Of a stretch of DNA of 64,000 bases, positions 57,230 through 64,000 are shown piece by piece; the stretch's first letter is position 1, and the number at the start of each line of letters is the position of its first letter. The stretch covers positions 116,270 through 180,269 of the forward strand of contig NZ_FUXB01000009.1 of NCBI RefSeq assembly GCF_900167345.1, given 5' to 3'. A model generated the notes under the pieces. It saw nothing but the letters and a program-made list of their open reading frames with translations, was not told the origin of the DNA and searched no databases. Made by a program: the position numbers and the translations under genes. Origin of the DNA: Vibrio cincinnatiensis DSM 19608 (GTDB lineage: Bacteria; Pseudomonadota; Gammaproteobacteria; Enterobacterales; Vibrionaceae).

Positions 57230-57784
57230 TTCCGATATTTAGATATCTCCCTCTCTATGATCGTTGGAAATAACAAGTGTCTTTATTTTCAGTCACCTGA
57301 TAATCGAGTGGTAGCGGTCAAACTATCCACAGATACGAATTATTCTTACTATCATGGTGAGTGCTTTTTTAGTATTGGCAGAAAATTTTCACAATGTAAA
57401 GGGAGGGAAACGATTTTTACTTTCTCTTTTGATTGTTTGTTTTTTGTTTCATCTGTTTTTATCTTGTTTCGTTTCTGTTTTTTTATGTTTTTTTGATCTG
57501 GATTCGGAAAGTGTTTTAAAAAAAATCGATAAAAAGATTATCTATGGCAAATTTTTATTTTTCTTGTTTTTTTTAAAACCTATTAGACATTAAGTTGAAT
57601 AGAGTTGTTGGTTATTCCGAAAATCTAATTTTAACGTTATTTTATCTTGTGAAATTAGGCTATTTTTATAATGTGTCTTGAGTTTTCCGTATTTACAGGT
57701 CTTTTGTTCTGTTGTTTAATCTCGTTGTTCGACGGTGATTGGTGTCGCCATTACAGAAAAAAACAGTCTTTAGAGGTTTATACA
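57230..57784. other. A+T-rich region upstream of the fimbrial operon
   Basis: About 555 bases with no supported gene, with many poly-T and poly-A runs (A8 near 57527; T8 near 57568). Frames here are low-complexity and lack SD. It should hold the fimbrial promoter (TATAAT at 57667-57672, -35 unclear, leader about 110 nt). The composition suggests H-NS-type silencing, which is inference. Confidence 0.5.
57667..57672 (+). promoter_or_regulatory. Possible -10 of the fimbrial promoter
   Basis: A perfect TATAAT about 113 bases before the pilin start. No good -35 is found at the right spacing, so an activator may be needed. Confidence 0.4.
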
Positions 57785-58384
57785 ATGAATAAAATGATGA
57801 AAAAAACGCTAACCACTTCCGTTCTTGGTTGTTTGTTTGCTGCTAGTACGAGTTTTGCCGCCACGGATATGAATGTTGCGGGTGGTACGATTACATTCAA
57901 CGGTTCAGTTACAGATACAACCTGCCATGTTACGACAAATGGTGGTCAAGATTTCACCGTAAACTTAGCGCCTATTTCTCTTGATGATGCTCAAACTCCT
58001 GGTGTGGTTACCGCTGGTGCAAAACAATTCTCTATGATGGTTTCTGGCTGTACTGGATATGTTGCGAACAGCTCTTCAGCACAAGCACTACAAATTACCT
58101 TTACTGGTGCGAACGTTTCTCCTGATGAGATGTATTTAGAGAACAACGGTGGAACATCGACAGGGGTGGGTATTGCAATCACTAAAGATGGTTCAGATCC
58201 TTATCCACTGAACCGTGCAATCACAACAGCATTGACAACGACTTCTTCTGACGGTGAGTTTTTCGATAAGGATGCTGAAGGCACACTGACTTTCTTTGCT
58301 AACTACTACAATTATGCTGGTGAAGGAAACGTGACAACGGGTTCGGTTATTACCTCGGCAACTTATACCTTTAGTTACGAGTAA
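57785..58384 (+). CDS. Major fimbrial subunit, chaperone-usher type
   Basis: A 199-residue type-1-like pilin. Signal peptide 1-24 (ends STSFA, then ATDMNV). The mature part has GGTITFNGSVTDTTCHV with the first Cys, the second Cys in MVSGCTGY, and the C-terminal beta-zipper end ITSATYTFSYE with the penultimate Tyr of pilins. The donor-strand N-terminal extension is expected before GGTITF. The frame extends back to 57671, but TAGAGG before the ATG at 57785 and the signal peptide decide the start. Confidence 0.9.
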   Translation: MNKMMKKTLTTSVLGCLFAASTSFAATDMNVAGGTITFNGSVTDTTCHVTTNGGQDFTVNLAPISLDDAQTPGVVTAGAKQFSMMVSGCTGYVANSSSAQALQITFTGANVSPDEMYLENNGGTSTGVGIAITKDGSDPYPLNRAITTALTTTSSDGEFFDKDAEGTLTFFANYYNYAGEGNVTTGSVITSATYTFSYE

Positions 58385-58394
58385 TCATATGAAT

Positions 58395-58423
58395 AAAAAG
58401 GAGGAGGGCTCTCCTCCTTTTTT
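58395..58423 (+). terminator. Intra-operon terminator between pilin and chaperone
   Basis: A 12-bp stem (58395-58406 with 58411-58422), 4-base loop and six T. Partial termination here would give more major pilin than chaperone and usher. Confidence 0.85.
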
Positions 58424-58437
58424 GACTGAAGGGTGAA

Positions 58438-59124
58438 ATGATGAAAAAACTTTTCTTTTTACTAATAAGCATGAGTGCAAGCATTTGTGATGCGAGTGTG
58501 ATCATCAATAGAACGCGAGTTATTTATCAAGAAGGGGCGCAAGAGACGTCATTTCAGCTCTTAAATAAAAGTAAAACGACGCACCTTGTTCAAGCTTGGA
58601 TTGATAATGGCGATGAAGAAGCGGCTCCAGAAGATATCAAAACCCCATTCATTCTCTTACCACCGATTGTGAAAATTGCCGGAGAAAGTGGGCAAATTAT
58701 GAAAATTCAGGCAGATGAGTCGGTCAACAGTTTGCCAAAGGATCAGGAATCTGTTTTTTGGGTGAATGTTCTGGATATACCCCCTTTACCTAAGACAAGC
58801 AGCTTAGAAGGGGGAAATTATTTGCAAGTGGCTCTGAGAACTCGAATTAAGCTCTTTTATCGTCCGAAAGGCTTAGTGTTATCAAACCGAATCATCAGCC
58901 AAAGCTTATTCATCAATGAAAATGTCAACTGCTTAGACAATCGTTCTCCATTTTATATGAGTATCGTTCGAGTTGAAGAGACGGATGATAATTTGTTAGA
59001 GAATTCAATCATGATCCCCCCTTATTCATGTCAAGAAATAGAAGGGGTTAAATTTAGAAGCAAGAATAAATATAGAGTTTCTTGGTTAGATGATTATGGT
59101 AGTCAGCAAGTTACTGAAATTTAA
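58438..59124 (+). CDS. Fimbrial periplasmic chaperone, PapD family
   Basis: A 228-residue chaperone. Signal peptide 1-19, then strand A1 SVIINRTRVIYQEG, with the family pattern FQLLNKSKTTHLVQAWID, PFILLPPIVKIAGESGQIMKI and EsVFWVNVLDIPPLP (the proline-rich exit of the first domain), and G1-like LQVALRTRIKLFYRP, which donates a strand to pilins. SD is AAGGGTGA. It holds pilin subunits in the periplasm before delivery to the usher. Confidence 0.93.
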   Translation: MMKKLFFLLISMSASICDASVIINRTRVIYQEGAQETSFQLLNKSKTTHLVQAWIDNGDEEAAPEDIKTPFILLPPIVKIAGESGQIMKIQADESVNSLPKDQESVFWVNVLDIPPLPKTSSLEGGNYLQVALRTRIKLFYRPKGLVLSNRIISQSLFINENVNCLDNRSPFYMSIVRVEETDDNLLENSIMIPPYSCQEIEGVKFRSKNKYRVSWLDDYGSQQVTEI

Positions 59125-59147
59125 AATGATTTCGTTCTAGGCTTAAG

Positions 59148-61550
59148 ATGTTTAATAAATTCTGTATTATTTTTTTATTTCTAATCACAATGCCATTTTC
59201 TGGGCGTGCAGATTCTTTTAATACGAGTTTTCTTGTGGGTAATACTGCGGCGAGTCAATGGAACTCTGATATTGAAATAGAACCTGGAACTTATGATTTT
59301 AACCTTTATATCAATGATCGTTGGCTAGGAACTTTTCCCATTTTTGTTAAAGATGGGACTCGAGAAAGTATTTACCTCTCTCTCTCGGACATGAGTGATT
59401 TTGGTCTTAAATTGGATCGTTACCCTAAAGATGTATTGGATAATGATTCAGGATTCATCAGTATCGAAGCGATGATTGCTGGTGGTTCGTTTCATTTTGA
59501 TCCAAATGGGTTTAACCTTTCCATTACTATGCCCCAGGCCTATATTGACATGAGTGATGTCAATTGGGTGGATAAAAAAAACTGGGATCAGGGGATTAAT
59601 GGTGCTTACGTCAATTATCATGCGAACTATTTTAATAACTATGATAAAGAGACAGAGCAATATACTGAGAGCTTATTTTTATCATTAAACTCAGGTTTGA
59701 ACCTGTTTGGTATACATTTTGTTGATGTGGGTTCGGTGACTTCCGGTTCGGGGCAGAACAATGGCTCGGGCTATATTAATACCTATCGTTACGCAGAGAA
59801 GGCATTGCTGGATATCGATTCTTTAATTCGAGTGGGAAAACAGCCCTCATCAACAAGTTATTTTGATTCCATCAAACACACTGGGGTCTCTTTACGTAAA
59901 GATATGCGTATGCTACCTGATAGTTATGGCCGTTATATGCCAGTGATTCGTGGTGTTGCTGCTGAGCAAGCGGTAGTGACGATTCGACAAGATGGTAGAG
60001 TCATCGAGCGTTTGAATATTCCTGTTGGTGAGTATCGTCTAGATCAGTTGATGCCCACAGGATCGCGTTCAGATTTAGAAGTTACATTGACCTACAGTAG
60101 TGGAAGGCAGGAGCACTTTATCGTTCCTTTCTCAACCATTTCTGGAATGCTGCGCGAAGGAAGCTCTGATTATAATATTCATGTTGGTCGGGTTGAAGAT
60201 GGGCAGCATGATGATCTTTTCATTCAAGGTGAGTATACCCGCGGCGTTAATAATTTTTTGACGGGTTATGGTGGAGCGACATGGTCTGATGATTATCAAT
60301 CCTATTTATTGGGGAGCGCTATTTCTATTCCTAGTATGGGGTATGTCTCATTTGATATTGAACACAGTATGGCTGATCTAAATCATCTTGGGCATTATCA
60401 GGGGCAAAAATACCATCTCTCATACAGTAAATATTTTTCGACCAAAACCAACTTAACATTAGCCAGCTATTTTTATAAAACCGGACACTATCTATCATTA
60501 CAAGATTCACTGCGTGCTAAAGATTATCGTGATGAAAGTTATTTATCGAACCGAGTTAAAGAAGGTTATAGTATTAATTTAAATCAGCCGATAGGTAAAG
60601 GGCAGGTTTATTTTGATGGCTATTTTTCTCGAAAAAGTGGAGTGAGCTCATTTGATAAGCAGTTTAATCTCGCTTATAACCAAACGATGAATGGGGTTCA
60701 TTATTCTGTGACTTTAGGACGTTCTTATACTCATTATGATTTTTTCAATGAGCGAAATTCAGTCCAAGAAAACCGCATGGGGCTCTCTATTTCTGTGCCT
60801 TTATCTGTCTTTGATAACAAAGTGACCTTGACTGGGCGCGTTTCTGCACTTGATGAAGCTTATCGTTCTAGTGATGTGATTTTGAGTGGTTATGAAGAGG
60901 ACCTGACCTATAGTCTTAATATGGGGCATGATAAAGACTCAAATTCTTATCTGAGTGCTTATGCTTCTTATCAAGCGTCGAAAGTTTATCTGAATGCATC
61001 ATATTCAGAATCAAACGGTACTCGGCAAATGGCCGCTGGCGCGAGTGGCAGTCTGCTGGCTTATCACGGTGGCGTATTAGCGAGTTCACAAACGGGTTCA
61101 AATTTTGTCGTAGTAGAAGCCCCGGGTATTGAGGGGGCGACGATCAACAATGATCATAAAGTTCGTACCAACAGTGATGGTCAAGCGTTAGTGGCAACGG
61201 CATCACCTTATAGAAAAAACACGTACACCATTCAAAATGAAGATGCTCAAGGTTCGATTACTGGAAATATGAAATATGTGGTGCCGCTACGCGGGGCAAT
61301 CAGTAAAGTGAGTTATACCACCGATACCGCGAAACGATTTGTGTTTCAAGTCAGTGATGCACTTCCATTTGGCTCAGAAGTGTTCAACGAAGCGCAAGAA
61401 GCGATAGGGTACGTACTACAAGGTGGCCGAATTACCTTTCGAAGTGAAGTAGCTCTTGGTGAAGTTTGGATTCGTTATCTAAAAGAAGGTGACTGGGTTG
61501 AGTGCCGTGTTAACTTACAGGAAGAAGAAGAGAGTAAGCGATGCGAATAA
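59148..61550 (+). CDS. Fimbrial outer membrane usher
   Basis: An 800-residue usher of FimD/PapC type. Signal peptide 1-21, N-terminal chaperone-binding domain (about 22-145), then a 24-strand barrel with the plug domain near residues 230-320 (PVIRGVAAEQAVVTIRQDGRVI, VPVGEYRLDQL pattern), and C-terminal domains with IEGATINNDHKVRTNSDGQALV and TGNMKYVVPLRGAI. It assembles and secretes the pilus. Slightly short for the family (about 830), mainly in the C-terminal part. It overlaps the next gene by 10 bases. Confidence 0.92.
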   Translation: MFNKFCIIFLFLITMPFSGRADSFNTSFLVGNTAASQWNSDIEIEPGTYDFNLYINDRWLGTFPIFVKDGTRESIYLSLSDMSDFGLKLDRYPKDVLDNDSGFISIEAMIAGGSFHFDPNGFNLSITMPQAYIDMSDVNWVDKKNWDQGINGAYVNYHANYFNNYDKETEQYTESLFLSLNSGLNLFGIHFVDVGSVTSGSGQNNGSGYINTYRYAEKALLDIDSLIRVGKQPSSTSYFDSIKHTGVSLRKDMRMLPDSYGRYMPVIRGVAAEQAVVTIRQDGRVIERLNIPVGEYRLDQLMPTGSRSDLEVTLTYSSGRQEHFIVPFSTISGMLREGSSDYNIHVGRVEDGQHDDLFIQGEYTRGVNNFLTGYGGATWSDDYQSYLLGSAISIPSMGYVSFDIEHSMADLNHLGHYQGQKYHLSYSKYFSTKTNLTLASYFYKTGHYLSLQDSLRAKDYRDESYLSNRVKEGYSINLNQPIGKGQVYFDGYFSRKSGVSSFDKQFNLAYNQTMNGVHYSVTLGRSYTHYDFFNERNSVQENRMGLSISVPLSVFDNKVTLTGRVSALDEAYRSSDVILSGYEEDLTYSLNMGHDKDSNSYLSAYASYQASKVYLNASYSESNGTRQMAAGASGSLLAYHGGVLASSQTGSNFVVVEAPGIEGATINNDHKVRTNSDGQALVATASPYRKNTYTIQNEDAQGSITGNMKYVVPLRGAISKVSYTTDTAKRFVFQVSDALPFGSEVFNEAQEAIGYVLQGGRITFRSEVALGEVWIRYLKEGDWVECRVNLQEEEESKRCE

Positions 61551-62629
61551 TCAATGTGATCAGTAAAGGGATTGTGTTACTGAGCCTTTTCTTTGGACTA
61601 CTGAGTGCGGTGAGTGTGCGGGCAGGTGTTTTAAGTGATAGCTGCACGGCGGGGGGCGCTGTGATTGCCAGTGAACCTTATTCAGCAAGTACCAGTATCG
61701 ATATTTCACAGATGTTTAGTTTTTCAGGAACGTATTCGGTAAGCCTACGTACGAGCTGGAGTGGTCGCATGTGGTGTGGTACGGGGATGTTGCTTGACGA
61801 TGTGTACTATTTTTCTCCGGCCATGGGCGCTCCTGGTGGAACATACATTGGTTTTAGTCACTCCGACACTGGAGAAACAACCTATTTTCAAGTCATCGTT
61901 GAACCTGCAAAAAGTTATGAAGGTGTGAACGGGTTGCCGGGTAGTCATAGCCTTGGTTACCAAGTGGATTATACCATCACGTTTACTTTAGTGAATAAGG
62001 TGCCGAGTGGAGCGACGCTCATTTCCAGTGATAGTGGCGTTGTCACTATTGGTACTATTGCCGCGAGTGGGCAGAAACGCTCAGACAGTGATGCTTATGA
62101 TCGCTGGGCCTCAAATAACTGGGGGAAAAAACGTTGGCTGACTTATCAGAATTTAAACGTTTCATTCAAAGCGACAAATACCACCTGTAGCATTCCAAGC
62201 TATACCTTTACCATGCCTGAAACCTCGATTGATGCGATTCGTAATGGGCGAGCAGGAAGAAAACCATTTATTCTTGAGTTTCAATGTGATGGATACTTAA
62301 ACAGTGTCGCTACACGTAATGTTCGTAGCTGGTTTTACAGTAATGATCGAGTCGCAGAGATAGGCAATGGCTATGTACTGAGAAATCCACAATCAACAGC
62401 CCAAGATATTGGAATTGTGCTCACGGATTATTTTGGAAGACCAGTGAGGCTGTCGGACAGCATAAATCAAATTAATAATGCGGATCTGCTATTGGATGTG
62501 GAAAAAGGCAAACCGTTTGAAGCTTCCTCTGATCCCGCTTATGTTTTTGCTACTTATGCTATTTATGGACCAGAACCTAGCCCCGGAAGTGTTACTGCGA
62601 CGGCAATAGTGGTCATTAATTATGACTAA
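61541..62629 (+). CDS. Fimbrial tip adhesin, two-domain
   Basis: A 362-residue exported protein. Signal peptide 1-28 (ends VSVRA, then GVLSDSC). The N-terminal half (about 29-195) is a predicted receptor-binding domain with Cys residues in DSCTAGG and MWCGTGM. The C-terminal half (about 205-362) is a pilin-like domain with NTTCSIPSYTFTMPETS, LEFQCDGYLNSV and the pilin end ATAIVVINYD. Gene order and two-domain length mark it as the tip adhesin. Its receptor is unknown. Confidence 0.82.
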   Translation: MRIINVISKGIVLLSLFFGLLSAVSVRAGVLSDSCTAGGAVIASEPYSASTSIDISQMFSFSGTYSVSLRTSWSGRMWCGTGMLLDDVYYFSPAMGAPGGTYIGFSHSDTGETTYFQVIVEPAKSYEGVNGLPGSHSLGYQVDYTITFTLVNKVPSGATLISSDSGVVTIGTIAASGQKRSDSDAYDRWASNNWGKKRWLTYQNLNVSFKATNTTCSIPSYTFTMPETSIDAIRNGRAGRKPFILEFQCDGYLNSVATRNVRSWFYSNDRVAEIGNGYVLRNPQSTAQDIGIVLTDYFGRPVRLSDSINQINNADLLLDVEKGKPFEASSDPAYVFATYAIYGPEPSPGSVTATAIVVINYD

Positions 62630-62652
62630 TGCGTCAGCATGATTTTAGGAAA

Positions 62653-62690
62653 GATAAATAAAAAGCGCCATTCGGCGCTTTTTATTTATC
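62653..62690. terminator. Bidirectional terminator after the fimbrial operon
   Basis: A perfect 17-bp stem (62653-62669 with 62674-62690) with a 4-base loop and T-rich right arm. It ends the fimbrial operon and the convergent FidL-like gene. Confidence 0.9.
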
Positions 62691-63164
62691 TTTAACACAG
62701 GTCACCATAGGGGTATGACGGTTTGAAAGTAATAGCGTATTCGATGCTATTTTTTCAAAAGAGAGGTGGCGAGTATTTCCTAACGCTAGGGTGGGCGCAT
62801 AATGATAGATAAACTCCTCCTCAAGATTGTCATTATATAAACTGGTGACCTTTTCAATTTCTATTGAATAATTTCTTTTATCTATATGTTGATAACTGAA
62901 ATCTTGTCTTTTATTGATGAACGCTTGATGACCATTTAACTCACTTTTCCCAGAGATATAGATAGAACCTTTCTGATCCTTATGAAAAGTGATAACAAAA
63001 TCGACATCCATAGAAAATTTTTCGTTGTTTTGTTCCGTGATATAGTTGAGAGTTGTTCGACAACTGTCTGAAAAATAAATAGTAGATTGATAGTAAAGGT
63101 ATCCAGCCATTATTGATGCTGAACATGTTGCGACTAGGGATAGACCAAATTTAACGTTATTCAT
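62682..63164 (-). CDS. FidL-like membrane protein
   Basis: A 160-residue protein with one N-terminal membrane helix (residues about 5-25) and a periplasmic domain (IYFSDSCRTTLNYITEQN, FVITFHKDQKGSIYISGKS, GHQAFINKRQDFSYQ, LLSNRHTPMVTCVKD). The length and pattern fit the FidL-like group (including E. coli YqeJ, from memory), usually next to a ToxR-like membrane transcription factor. Here the 5' end overlaps the remnant of such a factor by 4 bases. It may help the factor sense or fold, as ToxS helps ToxR. Confidence 0.72.
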   Translation of the reverse strand: MNNVKFGLSLVATCSASIMAGYLYYQSTIYFSDSCRTTLNYITEQNNEKFSMDVDFVITFHKDQKGSIYISGKSELNGHQAFINKRQDFSYQHIDKRNYSIEIEKVTSLYNDNLEEEFIYHYAPTLALGNTRHLSFEKIASNTLLLSNRHTPMVTCVKDK

Positions 63165-63649
63165 TTATTATCCCATATGTAATGATAGTAATTTTTACAA
63201 GCTATAATTTTATCTTCATCTTTTAAACACTTTGCGAGAAACAATCGCCCGGAGTGTCCATAATATAGACTGTTTTGTGCAGAGATAAAAAGAACTTCAT
63301 CTGATTCACATTGTGTGTTTGTCTTCGCTATTTTATTTTCCGCTAACTGAAGTAGAAAATCTTTAATTTGTGATGAAATCGGCTGAAAATTATAAACAGT
63401 GCAATGGTCTATTGTGCCAACGTAATAATGTTTCTTCACCGACTGCTTTGAAAAAAATTGATAAGACCCCGATATAGAAAGAAGTGCAGCCATGATGGTT
63501 GTGGCGATTTTTAATCGATGAGGCCAATTATTTTCATGAGTGTGTGGTATTGCTTCTTTAAAATGTTCTGATTTTTTCTGGTTTCCCGTTTGAATTTTTT
63601 CTATGACAACGCTATCACTTAGCATGAAACCAACTTTAGGTATGGTTAT
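63161..63649 (-). pseudogene. ToxR-like regulator, C-terminal remnant cut by an IS element
   Basis: The open part codes for about 163 residues: ITIPKVGFMLSDS (the end of a winged-helix DNA-binding domain), a linker, a membrane helix (LKIATTIMAALLSISGSYQFF) and a periplasmic domain with three Cys. The DNA-binding domain before ITIPK is missing, and the IS630 transposase stop lies in the same frame just upstream (63656-63658). An ATG at 63625 could start a 154-residue product without DNA binding. The remnant is inferred from the domain edge and neighbouring IS; the front half may lie beyond the window. Confidence 0.65.
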
Positions 63650-64000
63650 ACCCGCTCAACTTGAAGATGCAGGTTTCAAAATCTGAAAATTATCCGAAAT
63701 TCTGGATACCAGTGAGCCTGCAACTTTTGGCAGCGTCACATTGAAAAATTCATTAATAGCCGTTGTAAATTCAGCCTTCGAGCGGAAGTAAATATTGTTC
63801 CTTACATGCTCATTCATTACCTTCCAAAGCCGCTCGATTGGATTTAAATTTGGACTGTAAGGCGGTAAGTAATGAAGCTCGATATTGAGCACTTTTGCCG
63901 CATTTCTCACCAACTCTGACTGATGATAGGCAGCGCCATCAAGAACTAGGTGAACTTGTTGCTCCAACGGGTAATGCTCCTTTTTGAGCTTCCAGAAGAA
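63647..64000 (-). mobile_element. IS630-family insertion sequence, partial
   Basis: The element enters from the right edge. Its end is placed near 63647-63655, just after the transposase stop, at a TA as expected for IS630 (it targets TA). Only one end is in the window, so the terminal inverted repeat cannot be tested. Confidence 0.72.
63656..64000 (-). CDS. IS630-family transposase, C-terminal part
   Basis: Open through the window edge (115 codons seen). The DDE_3 catalytic domain shows the second Asp in VHLVLDGAAYHQS and the Glu in YLPPYSPNLNPIERLWKVM, the classic IS630 signature. The N-terminal helix-turn-helix and first Asp lie outside. The product ends LKPASSS. Confidence 0.92.
   Translation of the reverse strand, partial: FFWKLKKEHYPLEQQVHLVLDGAAYHQSELVRNAAKVLNIELHYLPPYSPNLNPIERLWKVMNEHVRNNIYFRSKAEFTTAINEFFNVTLPKVAGSLVSRISDNFQILKPASSS

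Noticed and set aside
57209..57593. Frames of 79-95 codons upstream of the fimbrial operon
   Set aside because: Phe-rich translations produced by poly-T runs; no SD.
1..64000. CRISPR array, tRNA, rRNA, integron or prophage
   Set aside because: No spaced repeats, no tRNA-like cloverleaf, no rRNA stretch, no integrase or phage structural genes were seen.

Overview
The window reads as part of a Vibrio replicon. The grouping of genes suggests the smaller chromosome of a species related to V. cholerae; the genus is well supported, the species is not determined. Evidence: a quorum-sensing Qrr small RNA with LuxO sites and a sigma-54 promoter, a vctPDGC-type catechol-siderophore transporter, an EmrD-like pump, OmpW, CheV and Vibrio-type GGDEF proteins, and an arginine decarboxylase/agmatinase pair. 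No rRNA, tRNA or CRISPR was seen.

Layout. 1-6 kb: minus-strand lactate operon (lldP, lldD and a cut-off FAD/Fe-S D-lactate dehydrogenase) with a divergent LysR gene. 6-12 kb: Lon-like protease, DUF2850-like protein, PpnP, pirin and two unknowns. 12-18.5 kb: CHASE-GGDEF protein, Qrr RNA, RamB/ScfR-like regulator, a lone malate-synthase-G-like domain protein, a second GGDEF protein and CheV. 18.5-26.5 kb: PpiC, OmpW behind two FNR boxes, YdhF-like reductase, Dcu transporter, an NAD cassette (nadE and a NadD-like gene, divergent), HopJ-family protein and EmrD-like pump. 26.5-32.6 kb: Fur-box promoter, small membrane protein, vctPDGC and acetate kinase. 32.6-45.5 kb: signalling block with a TPR-GGDEF protein and its degenerate partner, two chemoreceptors, a BvgS-like hybrid kinase broken by a frameshift, its BvgA-like regulator and a REC-TPR regulator. 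45.5-50 kb: MscS-type channel and the operon proV-proW-proX-marR. 50-57 kb: TPR membrane protein, speA-speB, PBP5-like carboxypeptidase, a small DNA-binding protein and an OmpA-family protein. 57-64 kb: four-gene chaperone-usher fimbrial operon, a FidL-like gene, the C-terminal stump of a ToxR-like regulator, and an IS630-family element running off the right edge.

How it fits together. Most of the content is environmental response: lactate, C4-dicarboxylate and acetate metabolism, oxygen (FNR boxes), iron (Fur box), osmotic stress (ProVWX, MscS), cell density (Qrr) and surface life (GGDEF proteins, chemoreceptors, fimbriae). The best leads are the Qrr locus beside a RamB-like regulator and an orphan malate-synthase domain, the active/degenerate GGDEF pair, the frameshifted BvgS-like kinase, and the IS-truncated ToxR-like regulator beside the fimbrial operon. 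Start codons were moved from the longest ORF wherever a Shine-Dalgarno (SD) sequence or a recognised family N-terminus supported it; each case is noted.
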